64,000 nucleotides of DNA from Desulfobacterales bacterium (GTDB lineage Bacteria > Desulfobacterota > Desulfobacteria > Desulfobacterales > SpSt-501), in the NCBI GenBank assembly GCA_030834695.1, contig JAUQXK010000100.1, forward strand, positions 1 through 64,000. Reading direction: 5' to 3'. Below are positions 43,454-52,802 of this stretch, piece by piece; within the stretch, counting starts at the first letter, position 1; each line of letters opens with the position of its first letter. The notes below the pieces were generated by a model, which was not told the origin of the DNA, made no database searches, and saw nothing but the letters and a program-made list of their open reading frames with translations. Position numbers and translations under genes: made by a program.

Positions 43454-44338
43454 TCAGGTTTCTCGATCCTCTTTCAGTATCTTCCGGGCTGCACCCTTGG
43501 GCACCGGGATCGGCGGCGGAAGGGTTGTCAAGCGTTCGTCGGAAAGGGGCTCTATGATCGCTGGCTCCACCAGACGGTCTATCGGCAGCACCTTAATCCC
43601 CGACACATCTCGGACAACAAACGGCGTCAGCGTGCGCAGCTGCTCGGCCGTGGCCAAGCCGGAGAGAACCCCGATGGATGCCTTGAGGTCGGCATTCAGG
43701 CCCATCTGAAGGTCGGTGAGGGCGTCGCCCACCATGACGGCCCGGGAAGGTTTAATAGCGAGCGTTTTCAGGATGAGATGGAGCATGTCCGGAGCGGGCT
43801 TTGCGCGGGCGACCTGATCGGCCCCCACCACCAGGTCGATTTTACCGCCGAAGCCCATAAAATCAACCGCAAGCTGCGCGCGCCGGCTGATGTCCACCGT
43901 GGCGACGGCGACGCGGCAGCCATGGGAATGCAGCGCGTCGACCAGCGCCTCGGCTCCCGGGGTCGGCCGGACGAACCGAGCCAGGTCCCGGCTCGATTCC
44001 TCGTCGGCGCGTTCGAAGGCTGCCGCGCAGGCCGGTTTCGTCTCGAGCCGGCCGGCGCCGACCAGGTAATCGACCGCCGCCTGGATGACGATCTCCCGCT
44101 TCTTGAGTCCGACCGGCCCTTCGGGCCGCAGCCGCCCCGTCTTTTCGTCCACTCCCAGGGCCCACCGCAGGCCGGCTTCGTGTTCCGCATCCAGGCCGAG
44201 CGCTTCGCAGATGAACCGCGCGCGCAGCGCCACCATCTGCGACCAGTAGTGGTACAGCTCGATCAAGGTCCCGTCCTTGTCGAAGACCACCACGTCCACG
44301 CCGGGGATGACGCTTCGATCCACCGAAAGGGATGCCAC
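43454..44338 (-). CDS. HAD-superfamily hydrolase (phosphoglycolate-phosphatase-like)
   Basis: 294 aa, GTG start at 44338 with GAGGTG upstream. The nucleophile motif is DKDGT (D20, D22), then VATVDIS (motif II), KPAPDM (motif III Lys) and VGDALTDLQMG (motif IV). The cap is helical and of the beta-phosphoglucomutase/Gph type. It dephosphorylates a small phosphate ester whose identity is unknown. A proline-rich C-terminal tail is unusual. Confidence 0.9.
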   Translation of the reverse strand: MASLSVDRSVIPGVDVVVFDKDGTLIELYHYWSQMVALRARFICEALGLDAEHEAGLRWALGVDEKTGRLRPEGPVGLKKREIVIQAAVDYLVGAGRLETKPACAAAFERADEESSRDLARFVRPTPGAEALVDALHSHGCRVAVATVDISRRAQLAVDFMGFGGKIDLVVGADQVARAKPAPDMLHLILKTLAIKPSRAVMVGDALTDLQMGLNADLKASIGVLSGLATAEQLRTLTPFVVRDVSGIKVLPIDRLVEPAIIEPLSDERLTTLPPPIPVPKGAARKILKEDRET

Positions 44339-44371
44339 TGAACACCTCGCCTGAAAAATCCGGCAATCCGA

Positions 44372-44776
44372 TCAGTCCGGTGAAAATTTTCTGATGTGCA
44401 CCGCTAAGCCCGGGAACGCAGATAGAATAACCTTATCGGAAGTCACCAGCTTGATTCCCAGCTCCTGCGCCAACGCCGCAAACTCGCAGTCATAGGCTGA
44501 ACATCGCGATTCGGCGACCATCCTGAGAACACTATCCGAAGGAACTGCGTATTCGTTGCCGTGCAGAAGCCGCTCCGCTTCACTGGTTATCGTTAAGACA
44601 TCTTTTAAATTGAAATAGCCCTGCCGCAGATAGGCGGCGACGACATTCCGGAATTCGCTTTTCCATAGCAGCGGGGCGACCCAGTCCGGATCTTTTAGAA
44701 AAATCCGCCGGGCATCAGCCGTATGTTCGCCAGGGATGAGAAAGTAGGCGATCAGGTTGGTGTCCGCGACAATCAT
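44372..44776 (-). CDS. vapC: VapC-type PIN-domain toxin
   Basis: 134 aa. PIN acidic residues are D5, E41, D96 and D114 (VADTNLIAYFL, KSEFRNV, SAYDCEFAALA, TSDKVI), as in Mg-dependent RNases of type II toxin-antitoxin systems. It overlaps the antitoxin gene by ATGA. Probably cleaves tRNA or rRNA when free. Confidence 0.92.
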   Translation of the reverse strand: MIVADTNLIAYFLIPGEHTADARRIFLKDPDWVAPLLWKSEFRNVVAAYLRQGYFNLKDVLTITSEAERLLHGNEYAVPSDSVLRMVAESRCSAYDCEFAALAQELGIKLVTSDKVILSAFPGLAVHIRKFSPD

Positions 44777-45015
44777 GGGCGGCCATCGACCCTGGCATGA
44801 CGCAGCATCTTGTCCGTCAGTGGCGGGGCCTGCATCTGTCGGTGCAACGCCTCGATTCGCGCAACGAAAGACTCCGGATCCATACGGCGGCTTTCCAGGG
44901 CCTCCTGAACGCAGACGATGATTTCCCTGTTCACGCTCCGGTGGTGGGCTTTGGCCCGCTGCTTGAGCTTTTCATAGAGATCATCAGGGATGTTTTTTAC
45001 GGTGAGCGTCGCCAT
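44773..45015 (-). CDS. vapB: FitA/VapB-type ribbon-helix-helix antitoxin
   Basis: 80 aa from the ATG at 45015 (GGAGA upstream). The N-terminus ATLTVKNIPDDLYEKLKQRA is a ribbon-helix-helix DNA-binding unit, followed by a C-terminal toxin-binding tail. It should neutralise VapC and repress the pair. Confidence 0.92.
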   Translation of the reverse strand: MATLTVKNIPDDLYEKLKQRAKAHHRSVNREIIVCVQEALESRRMDPESFVARIEALHRQMQAPPLTDKMLRHARVDGRP

Positions 45016-45088
45016 TTCGATTCTCCGGCTAATAGTAACCGTTTTGGAACCGAAAATAAACCGTTCTGCGCTGGAAGTCAATTGCCCT

Positions 45089-45124
45089 AAAAAAAGCAGA
45101 GGAATTCACGATCCCTCTGCTTTT
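45089..45124 (-). terminator. intrinsic terminator of the aspartate carbamoyltransferase gene
   Basis: Perfect 11-bp arms (45092-45102 and 45114-45124); read leftwards it is followed by a run of seven T's. It separates pyrB from the vapBC pair. Confidence 0.88.
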
Positions 45125-45157
45125 ATCACTGGTGCCGGCGTTCCTTGTTCCGTTGCT

Positions 45158-46240
45158 TCAAGCAAATTCCGCCAGAATCTCCTGATCCACGTGGAAGACA
45201 TGGGCGATCAGTGCGGCGCGGATCCACATGCCGTTGCGCTCCTGGCGCCAGTAGGCCGCGCGCGGATCTTTGTCCACCGCCACTTCGATCTCGTAGCGCC
45301 GGGGCAAGGGATGCAGGATGGCGCAGTGGGGGTGGATCTTGGCGAGGTGCTCCTTCTTGAAGTGGTAGGCCGGAAACGTTTCGGTCTCGCTCTTCGGGTC
45401 GGAGGCGTATTCGTTCTGGATGCGCGTCAAGTAGATGGCATCGACCTTGGGCATGACGCTCTGGAAGTCATCGGTTTCGTGAAAGGGGATCGCATGCTTC
45501 TTCAAGAAAGACTTGATATCGTCCTTCATGCGGAAGACCTCCGGAGCCACGTAATAGAGAGTGACGTCCTTGTAGTTTTTCAGGAGATAGGAGAGCGAGC
45601 GCACCGTGCGGCCGCGTTTGAGGTCCCCCACCATGGCGATCTTCTTGCCGTCCAGGCCACCGATGGCCTGAAACTCGCGCTGCAAGGTGTAGATGTCCAG
45701 CAAGGCCTGAGTGGGGTGCTGGTCAGGTCCGGAGCCGCCGTTTAAAACCGGCACGGGGCGTTCGGTCTGGTTCAGCACCCAGGCAGTCTTTTCGGCGAAA
45801 CCGGCCTCGGGGTGCCGGGAGATGATCAGGTCCACGTAGCTGGCGAAGGTGCGGATGGTGTCCTCGGGCGACTCGCCCTTGACTTCGGAGCTGGTGCTGG
45901 TGCCGCGGCTTTCGGAGACATTCAATCCCATCAGGTAGCAGGCGTTTTGAAAGGATAGAAAGGTCCGGGTGGAGGGCTGCACGAAATACAGCATGGCCCG
46001 TTTGTGCGGCAGCAGGCTGCTTAGCTTCTGGGCGCCCATCTTGGTTTTGGCGAGCAGTCGGATTTTTTCGGCGAGATCGCAGAGATCATCCAGAAACCGC
46101 CGGTCGAACTGTTGGGCGAATATCACATCGAAGATGCGCCCTTTAGATTTGAAACAAGCGAGCTTCTCGTCAACGGGCTTGCTGTAGAATTCGTCCCAGC
46201 CCTCGTAGGTCTGTTTGGTTGCCTCGGCATAGCGATCCAT
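45158..46240 (-). CDS. pyrB: aspartate carbamoyltransferase, variant motif
   Basis: 360 aa, AGGAG before the ATG. The carbamoyl-phosphate loop is S90-T-R-T-F (VQPSTRTFLSFQNAC), then HPTQALLDIYTLQ and HPLPRRYEI, which identify aspartate rather than ornithine carbamoyltransferase. In classical PyrB the motif reads STRTR; here the last Arg is Phe, and an N-terminal extension of about 30 residues is present. This subgroup is seen in several phyla. It catalyses the first committed pyrimidine step. No pyrI regulatory gene or other pyr gene is adjacent. Confidence 0.9.
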   Translation of the reverse strand: MDRYAEATKQTYEGWDEFYSKPVDEKLACFKSKGRIFDVIFAQQFDRRFLDDLCDLAEKIRLLAKTKMGAQKLSSLLPHKRAMLYFVQPSTRTFLSFQNACYLMGLNVSESRGTSTSSEVKGESPEDTIRTFASYVDLIISRHPEAGFAEKTAWVLNQTERPVPVLNGGSGPDQHPTQALLDIYTLQREFQAIGGLDGKKIAMVGDLKRGRTVRSLSYLLKNYKDVTLYYVAPEVFRMKDDIKSFLKKHAIPFHETDDFQSVMPKVDAIYLTRIQNEYASDPKSETETFPAYHFKKEHLAKIHPHCAILHPLPRRYEIEVAVDKDPRAAYWRQERNGMWIRAALIAHVFHVDQEILAEFA

Positions 46241-46833
46241 GGGATTCTCCTGGCGGAAATGGTTTAAGTTGCGGTTAGGAATCGGGTCAGGAAGGAATTT
46301 TTTAATTCATAATGGCAGAATTCAAGTTGTGTGTCAAGAATGCTATCAACACAGGATATAGTGTTTTTTATCGAATTAAGGTGGATTTGTTGCGGGAGCA
46401 GGCCTCAGTTACAAAGCGGAAGAACATGAATTTAAGGAGTTGACTGGAAAAGAAAGAGCGACCCCAGTCAACAGGCATGCTGGGGTCGCCTTGAGAAAAG
46501 GAGATGCGGACAGCTTTAGCGGATAGATGTTGCAACCATCTGAAGCTTCCGCAGAGAGGTTAACTATAATTCGAACTTAAAGTAGGAAATGTCAAGCATT
46601 TTTTTTAATTGTGCCAAATAATTAAATTTAATTCATAAATAATAATATCTATTAGGAGCGATTCTTGAGCACCAAATCAATGAGCAAGGGAGTGCTTGCA
46701 TTCGATCGGCATATAAAATATGGTTTCCCGTCCTTGGCAAACAGCAATTCTATCCGCGATAAATTTTTTCATCAGCTACAATGATATTCACGCGATCGAT
46801 AACCTTCAATCAATGCAGAAAGGAGAACCCAAA
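46241..46833. other. 593-bp divergent intergenic region with two strong inverted repeats
   Basis: Between pyrB (-) and the BMP binding-protein gene (+). Hairpin 1 has arms GCGACCCCAG (46458-46467) and its complement (46480-46489). Element 2 has an outer stem (46505-46516 with 46543-46553, one bulged base) and an inner stem AGATG/CATCT (46525-46529 and 46537-46541). A TATAAT lies at 46565-46570. 46570-46830 is AT-rich and likely holds the promoter of the importer operon. No protein gene recognised. Confidence 0.5.
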
Positions 46834-47850
46834 ATGAATTCAGGAAAACGTGTCCCACGAACGGCCGGAACGATTATGGTCGCTGTGCTTGTCGCCGCTT
46901 TCTTGCTGAGCAGCGGCCCTGTCGTCCCGCTTCACGCGCAAGCCCCGCTCAAGGTGGCAGCGGTGTTTGAAACCCCCATCGAAGAGCCCTGGGTGAACCA
47001 GATCCATGTTGCCCTGTTGCGGGCCAAGAAAGAAATGGGAATTCAATATGATTGGTCCGAGAGTGTGAAATCAGCCGACTTTGCCCGGGTCATGCGGGAA
47101 TATGCGGAAAAGGGCTACCAGTTGATTACGGGCGATGCTTTCGGCGCCGAACGGATTGCTCGTCGAGTGGCGGCGGACTATCCCAAGATCGCGTTTGTTT
47201 TTGGTTCCGGCATCGGCCCGGCAGAACCCAATTTCGGGGTTTTCGACAACTGGATCCATGAGCCTGCCTTTCTCTCCGGCATGATCGCCGGCAAGATGAC
47301 CAAGAGCAACACCATCGGGGTGGTGGCGGCGATGCCCATCCCGGAAGTCAACCGCCTGGCCAACGCGTTTTACGCCGGTGCCAAAGAGACCAACCCGAAG
47401 GTCAAGTGCAAGTTCTCCTTCATCGGCTCCTTTTTCGACCCTCCCAAGGCCAAGGAGGCGGCTCTGGCGCAGATCGAAAGCGGCGTGGACGTGATCTACG
47501 CCGAGCGGTTCGGAGTCATCGAGGCCGCCAAGGAAAAGGGAATCCTGGCGATGTCGAACATGTCCGATCAATCCGCGCTCGGACCGGACACCGTTATCAC
47601 CGGGCCGGTGTGGGACATGTGGCCGACGGTCAAATACATGGTCAGTCTGGTGAAGGCCGGCGTGTTCACGGCGCAGGATTTCGGCGGTTTCTCCTTCATG
47701 TCCAAAGGCGGCTCCTACCTGGCTCCATATAATAAATTTGATGCCAAGCTCCCCGCGGACGTCAAGGATCTGGTGGCCAAACGCCAGCAGGAGATCCTGG
47801 CCGGCAACTTCCGCGTTGATATCGACGAGTCGATTCCAAAATCCCAGTAA
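46834..47850 (+). CDS. BMP-family substrate-binding protein of a nucleoside-type ABC importer
   Basis: 338 aa from the ATG at 46834 (AAAGGAG upstream). A long signal peptide (residues about 1-35, ending LHAQAP) has no lipobox. KVAAVFETPIEEPWVNQIHV, YQLITGDAFG, FVFGSGIGPAEPNFGVFDNW and MSNMSDQSAL match BMP/PnrA-type periplasmic proteins, which bind purine nucleosides or related ligands. It is followed by the ATPase and two permeases of the same importer class. Confidence 0.92.
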   Translation: MNSGKRVPRTAGTIMVAVLVAAFLLSSGPVVPLHAQAPLKVAAVFETPIEEPWVNQIHVALLRAKKEMGIQYDWSESVKSADFARVMREYAEKGYQLITGDAFGAERIARRVAADYPKIAFVFGSGIGPAEPNFGVFDNWIHEPAFLSGMIAGKMTKSNTIGVVAAMPIPEVNRLANAFYAGAKETNPKVKCKFSFIGSFFDPPKAKEAALAQIESGVDVIYAERFGVIEAAKEKGILAMSNMSDQSALGPDTVITGPVWDMWPTVKYMVSLVKAGVFTAQDFGGFSFMSKGGSYLAPYNKFDAKLPADVKDLVAKRQQEILAGNFRVDIDESIPKSQ

Positions 47851-47858
47851 AGGGGCAT

Positions 47859-47937
47859 TTCCCGGAATCGACGCGTCCGGGAAATCGATGGTCAAATCTC
47901 CCTTTGCCCTTTTTGCAAGCGGGGGCAAAGGGAGATT
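47859..47937 (+). other. intercistronic hairpins after the BMP gene
   Basis: Hairpin 1: 8-bp arms (47859-47866 and 47875-47882). Hairpin 2: perfect 15-bp arms AATCTCCCTTTGCCC (47895-47909) and its complement (47923-47937). There is no T-run, so they more likely protect or partly attenuate the transcript. Confidence 0.6.
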
Positions 47938-47997
47938 CCCTTCCGCTGTTGATCCGTATACCTGCCCCTCACTGCCAGCAGGTCGGAAAGATTCGAT

Positions 47998-49512
47998 ATG
48001 GAAAGCCCCTCATTGTTGGAGATGCGCGGCATCGCCAAGCGCTTCGGTGATGTGCAAGCCAACGATGGCGTCGATTTGACGCTGAAATGCGGCGACATCC
48101 TGGGGTTGCTCGGGGAAAACGGGGCCGGCAAAACCACCTTGATGAACATCCTGTTCGGGGTCTACGCCGCAGATGCCGGGCGGATTGCCATTGACGGTCG
48201 AATCGCCCACATTCGCAACTCCGCGGACGCTCTGGCGCACGGCGTCGGAATGGTGCACCAGCACTTCCATCTAATACCCCGCCTCACCGTCCTGGAAAAT
48301 ATGATGGTGGGCCAGTCCGGCCGCGGGTTGCGGCTGGACCGGGGCTTCGCGCTCGGGCGCATGCGTGAGATCGAGCGGAGCTTCGGCCTGCGCCTGCCGC
48401 CGGATGCCCGCGTCGGCGATTTGACGATCGGCGAGCAACAGCGGCTGGAGATCATAAAGGCCCTGGCGCGCGGCGCGCGCATCCTGATCCTCGATGAGCC
48501 GACGGCCGCTCTGACCCCGCAGGAAGCCGAAGGGCTGTTTATGGCCCTGCGGGCGATGGCCGGCCAGCGCATGGGCGTGATTTTCATCAGCCACAAGCTG
48601 CACGAAATACTGGCCGTCACCACGCGGGTCGTGATCATGCAGCAGGGCCGTGTAGTCGCTGAAACGGCCAACGATGACACCGTCAGCAAGAAACGGTTGG
48701 CGGAATTGATGACCGGGCATGAAATCACTCCGCCCTCCAAGGTGCCGACAACCCCCGGCCGGGTCCGGCTGCGTATCGAGAACCTGCAGACCCGGGGCGG
48801 CGCGCGTCCAAGCCTGAAAGGCGTGTGCCTGGAAGTTCGCGGGGGAGAGATTCTGGGCATCGCCGGAGTCTCCGGCAACGGCCAGGCGGAGCTGGCCGAT
48901 GTCATTGCCGGGGTGCTGCCCGCATCCGGCGGCACTCTGGAGATCAACGGAACGAAAGTCTTTCGCTTTACGCCGCGGGAGGTGCAGGCGTTGGAGGCCG
49001 GGCGAATCCCCGAAGACCGCATGGGTACCGGCCTGGTCACCAGCCTGCCGCTGCGAAGCTGCATGGTGCTCTCGCGCATCCGGGAACGCCGCTTCAGCCG
49101 CTGGGGATTCCTGAAACACCGGGCGATCGGCCGCTTTGCCGACCAGCAGATCCGGAGTTTCGGGATCAGGGCCGCCGGGAACCATGTGCGCACCGGCACC
49201 CTGTCCGGCGGCAACCTTCAGAAGGCCCTGCTCGCCCGCGAACTGGCCTGGGAACCGACCCTGCTGCTGGCCGCCCAGCCGACCCGCGGCCTGGACGTCG
49301 CCGCCGCCCGCTTCGTGCACCAGCGCTTCCTTGACTTGCGCGGCCGGGACGGTGCGATCGTCCTGATCAGCGAGGACCTGGAAGAGATCTTTGCATTGTC
49401 GGACCGCATCGCCGTTATGTTCGAGGGCCGCGTCATGGATGTCCTGGACATCCGGGCGGCGACCGTGGCCAAGGTCGGCCTGCTGATGGCCGGGGTGCGG
49501 GAGGCGGCATGA
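47998..49512 (+). CDS. BMP-type ABC importer ATPase with two nucleotide-binding domains
   Basis: 504 aa. NBD1 has Walker A GENGAGKT, a degenerate signature LTIGEQQRLEI, Walker B ILILDEPTAALTP and VIFISHK. NBD2 has the degenerate Walker A GVSGNGQA and a good signature LSGGNLQKALLARELA, with AAQPTRGLD in place of a normal Walker B. Asymmetric sites are usual for RbsA/NupO-type double ATPases. It overlaps the next gene by ATGA. Confidence 0.93.
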   Translation: MESPSLLEMRGIAKRFGDVQANDGVDLTLKCGDILGLLGENGAGKTTLMNILFGVYAADAGRIAIDGRIAHIRNSADALAHGVGMVHQHFHLIPRLTVLENMMVGQSGRGLRLDRGFALGRMREIERSFGLRLPPDARVGDLTIGEQQRLEIIKALARGARILILDEPTAALTPQEAEGLFMALRAMAGQRMGVIFISHKLHEILAVTTRVVIMQQGRVVAETANDDTVSKKRLAELMTGHEITPPSKVPTTPGRVRLRIENLQTRGGARPSLKGVCLEVRGGEILGIAGVSGNGQAELADVIAGVLPASGGTLEINGTKVFRFTPREVQALEAGRIPEDRMGTGLVTSLPLRSCMVLSRIRERRFSRWGFLKHRAIGRFADQQIRSFGIRAAGNHVRTGTLSGGNLQKALLARELAWEPTLLLAAQPTRGLDVAAARFVHQRFLDLRGRDGAIVLISEDLEEIFALSDRIAVMFEGRVMDVLDIRAATVAKVGLLMAGVREAA

Positions 49513-50576
49513 CCGGGATCCGCCTCGAACTTCGCGCCCAAAGCCCTTGGTGGCTCAACGTTCTTCTACCGCTGGGGGCCGTCGGTGCCACGCTGGTGCT
49601 GTGCAGCGGGCTCGTCGTGCTGGCCGGGGCTGATGTCTTCACCGCCTATTCCAAGCTTTTCCTGAGCTCCCTGAGCACGGCGTTCAACCTGGTCGAAACC
49701 GTGGTCAAGGCCGCCCCCCTCGTCTTTACCGGTCTGGCCGTGACCGTGGCCTTCCGGGCCAAGTTCTGGAACATCGGGGCGGAAGGCCAGCTTCTGGCGG
49801 GCGCCATGGCCGCGGCCTTCATCGGCGCCCGTGAGGGCCTGCCTGCCTGGAGCCTGGTCCCCCTGATGATCGCCGGCGGGGCCCTGGCCGGATCGGTCTG
49901 GGCCCTGGTCCCGGCGGTGCTGAAAACCCGTTACAAGGTGGACGACGTCGTTACGACTCTGCTGCTGAACTTCGTTCTTTTTTACGGAATGATGGCCCTG
50001 CTGGACGGGCCCTGGAAGGATCCGTTGAGCGGGTACCCGGACTCGCCGGACATCCGCATGGAAGCGGAGTTCCCGATCCTGTTGCGGGCGACCCGCCTGC
50101 ACCTGGGGGTGCTGCTGGCGGCGGTGGCGGCCGCCGGGGTCTGGCTCCTGCTGCGCCACACGACGTTGGGGTTTGAGATCGACGCCGTCGGTGAAAATCC
50201 GAACGCCGCGCGCTACGCCGGCATCCATCTCGCGGCGGTGACCCTGATTGCGGCCGCTGTCTCGGGCGCGCTGGCCGGTCTGGCCGGCGTAGGGGAAGTG
50301 GCCGGCATTCACTTCCAGGTCATGGCCGGCCTGTCGCCCGGCTACGGCTACACCGGCATCGTCATCGCCATGCTCGCGCGCCTGAACCCCATCGGGGTGG
50401 TGCCGGCGGCGGTTTTTTTCGCGATCATCATCACCGGCGCCGAGGCCATGTCGCGGGCCACCGGCGTTCCGGTATTCCTGGCCGACGTCATCCAGGGCAT
50501 GGCCCTGGTCACCATGCTGGCGGCCCTGATGCTGACTCAATACCGCATCCGTCTGAATCGACCCGGGCATGAATGA
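49509..50576 (+). CDS. BMP-type ABC importer permease 1
   Basis: 355 aa, about ten membrane segments. TGLAVTVAFRAKFWNIGAEG and AVGENPNAARYAGI are signatures of the YufP/NupP permease type. The N-terminus before the first helix is short. It overlaps permease 2 by 8 bp. Confidence 0.93.
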   Translation: MTGIRLELRAQSPWWLNVLLPLGAVGATLVLCSGLVVLAGADVFTAYSKLFLSSLSTAFNLVETVVKAAPLVFTGLAVTVAFRAKFWNIGAEGQLLAGAMAAAFIGAREGLPAWSLVPLMIAGGALAGSVWALVPAVLKTRYKVDDVVTTLLLNFVLFYGMMALLDGPWKDPLSGYPDSPDIRMEAEFPILLRATRLHLGVLLAAVAAAGVWLLLRHTTLGFEIDAVGENPNAARYAGIHLAAVTLIAAAVSGALAGLAGVGEVAGIHFQVMAGLSPGYGYTGIVIAMLARLNPIGVVPAAVFFAIIITGAEAMSRATGVPVFLADVIQGMALVTMLAALMLTQYRIRLNRPGHE

Positions 50577-51513
50577 GATCCTTTCACAGGTGTTTCAGGT
50601 AGGGTTTTTCGCGGCGGTGATCCGCATCGCCACCCCGCTTGTTTTCGGCACGCTGGGGGAGCTGTTCGCCGAGCGCGCCGGGGTGCTCAACCTGGGCATC
50701 GAGGGCATCATGATGCTGGCTGCCATGGCCGGCTTTTCAACCGCCTTTTTCACGGGAAGCCTCTGGTTGGGCGTGCTGGCCGCGGTGCTGACCGGGGTGA
50801 TGGCCGGGGCGCTGATGGGTCTCCTGACGGTCAGCCTCGGGCTCAGCCAGCATGTTTCCGGGATCGGCCTGACCCTGCTCTGCTCGGGGTTGTCGTTTTT
50901 CTTTTACCGGCTGATTTTCGGCCAGCCGTCCAGCCTGCCGAAGATCAGCTCTTTCGAACCCCTCGCCCTGCCCGGACTCGCGGACATCCCCGTGCTGGGT
51001 CCGATCCTTTTCAACCAGTTCGCCCTGGTATATCTGGCCATGGCGATCGTGCCCGCGGCCGCCTTCGTGCTCTACCAGACCCCGTGGGGCCTGAACCTGC
51101 GGGCCGTGGGCGAGAACCCGCATGCCGCCTATTCGGCCGGGGTGAGCGTCACCGCCATGCGCTACCAGGCGCTGCTGGTGTCCGGGGCATTGATGGGTCT
51201 TGCCGGCGCCTTTCTGTGCATGGCCCAATACAACGCCTATACCTTCGGGGTGATTTCCGGCCGCGGCTGGGTCTGCATCGCCCTGATCGTCTTCGGCCAG
51301 TGGAATCCCTGGAAAAGCGCGGCGGGTTCGATTCTGTTCGCCTGCATCGATGCCCTGCAACTGCGCCTGCAGGCAAGCAGCGCGGTCCATCTGCCCTACC
51401 AGGTGTTCCTGATGCTGCCGTTCGTGCTCACCATCGTGGGGATGGCCCTAGTGTCCCGCAACGCCCTGGCGCCGGCCGCCCTGCTCAAACCCTTTCGCAA
51501 GGAGGCGCGTTGA
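50569..51513 (+). CDS. BMP-type ABC importer permease 2
   Basis: 314 aa, about nine membrane segments. LGELFAERAGVLNLGIEGIM and AVGENPHAAYSAGVSV match the YufQ/NupQ permease type. Its stop shares one base with the start of the deaminase gene (TGATG), with AAGGAGG at 51499-51505, so the deaminase is translationally coupled to the importer. Confidence 0.93.
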   Translation: MNEILSQVFQVGFFAAVIRIATPLVFGTLGELFAERAGVLNLGIEGIMMLAAMAGFSTAFFTGSLWLGVLAAVLTGVMAGALMGLLTVSLGLSQHVSGIGLTLLCSGLSFFFYRLIFGQPSSLPKISSFEPLALPGLADIPVLGPILFNQFALVYLAMAIVPAAAFVLYQTPWGLNLRAVGENPHAAYSAGVSVTAMRYQALLVSGALMGLAGAFLCMAQYNAYTFGVISGRGWVCIALIVFGQWNPWKSAAGSILFACIDALQLRLQASSAVHLPYQVFLMLPFVLTIVGMALVSRNALAPAALLKPFRKEAR

Positions 51514-52802
51514 TGCTGGACCTCATCGTCCGCAACGCCAACCTGCCGGATGGCCGGCGGGGCCACGACATCGCGGTCCAGGACGGCCGCGTAAAGGAAT
51601 TAGCCCGGGCGATCGGCGCCCGTGCCCGCAAGGAGATCGATGCCGCCGGATGCCTGGTGACGCCGTCCTTCGTGGACAGTCATTTCCACATGGACTCGGC
51701 CTTGAGCTACGGCCGGCCGCGCGTGAACCGCAGCGGCACCCTGCTGGAGGGCATCCAGCTCTGGGGCGAGCTGAAGCCGCAGCTGACCGTGGAATCCATC
51801 CAGGCGCGCGCCCGCAAGCTGTGCCAATGGGCGATCGCCCGCGGCACGCTCGCCATCCGCAGCCACGTAGACGTGGGCGACCCGCAGATGCTGGCGGTCC
51901 AGGCCCTGCTCGCCATCCGCACGGAGTTCAAACCCTTTCTCGACCTGCAGCTTGTGGCCTTTCCCCAGGACGGCTATTTCCGCCTGCCGGCCAACCGGGA
52001 CAACATGGTCCGGGCGCTCGACATGGGGGTCGACGTGGTGGGCGGCATCCCGCACTTCGAGCGCAGCATGGCGGCCGGCGCCGAATCGGTGGCGGCCCTG
52101 TGCGAGCTCGCTGCGCGGCGCGGCCTGATGGTGGACCTGCACTGCGACGAGAGCGACGACCCCCTGTCGCGCCACATCGAGACGCTGGCCTTTCAGGCCC
52201 AGCGGCTGGGGCTGCAAGGCCGCGTGACCGGATCGCACCTGACCTCCATGCACTCCATGGACAATTACTATGTCAGCAAGCTCATTCCGCTGATGGCCGA
52301 AGCCGGGGTGCACGCGGTCGCCAACCCCCTGATCAACATCACCCTGCAGGGCCGGCACGACACCTACCCCAAGCGCCGGGGCATGACCCGGGTAAAAGAG
52401 CTGATGCAGGCCGGCGTGAACGTCGCCTTCGGGCACGACTGCGTCATGGATCCCTGGTATCCGCTGGGCTCCCACGACATGCTGGAAGTGGCGCACATGG
52501 GGCTGCACGTGGCGCAGATGACCGGCACGGACGAGATGCAGCGCCTGTTCGACGCCGTCACCCTCAACGGCGCGAGGGCATTGGGGCTGGAAGGCTACGG
52601 GCTGGAGCCGGGGTGCTTCGCCGATCTGGTCGTGCTCCAGGCCGGCGACCCGGTGGAGGCGCTGCGTCTGAAGCCGGCCCGGCTGTTCGTCATCCGGCGC
52701 GGAGAGGTGATCGCCGAAACCGCCGCGGTTGAAAGCCGCCTGAACTTGGGCGGGCAGTGTTTATCCGTCGATTTCCGGCACGAAGGCGGTTCAGCCGCCT
52801 GA
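51513..52802 (+). CDS. cytosine deaminase-like amidohydrolase (CodA family)
   Basis: 429 aa from the ATG at 51513; longer upstream frames only shadow the permease gene. Metal ligands match CodA: H57 and H59 (SHFHMDSA), H210 and E213 (HCDES), H242 (GSHLTSMHS) and D309 (GHDC), at nearly the E. coli spacing. It deaminates cytosine or a related N-heterocycle in the cytosol. Coupling to a BMP importer suggests that the imported compound (a nucleobase or nucleoside-like ligand) is its substrate, or yields it. The 3' end overlaps the convergent aminotransferase gene by 12 bp. Confidence 0.9.
   Translation: MLDLIVRNANLPDGRRGHDIAVQDGRVKELARAIGARARKEIDAAGCLVTPSFVDSHFHMDSALSYGRPRVNRSGTLLEGIQLWGELKPQLTVESIQARARKLCQWAIARGTLAIRSHVDVGDPQMLAVQALLAIRTEFKPFLDLQLVAFPQDGYFRLPANRDNMVRALDMGVDVVGGIPHFERSMAAGAESVAALCELAARRGLMVDLHCDESDDPLSRHIETLAFQAQRLGLQGRVTGSHLTSMHSMDNYYVSKLIPLMAEAGVHAVANPLINITLQGRHDTYPKRRGMTRVKELMQAGVNVAFGHDCVMDPWYPLGSHDMLEVAHMGLHVAQMTGTDEMQRLFDAVTLNGARALGLEGYGLEPGCFADLVVLQAGDPVEALRLKPARLFVIRRGEVIAETAAVESRLNLGGQCLSVDFRHEGGSAA

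Noticed and set aside
46440-46833. Purine riboswitch before the BMP importer operon
   Set aside because: The region has strong hairpins but none of the conserved loop sequences of purine or other known riboswitches that I can recall.
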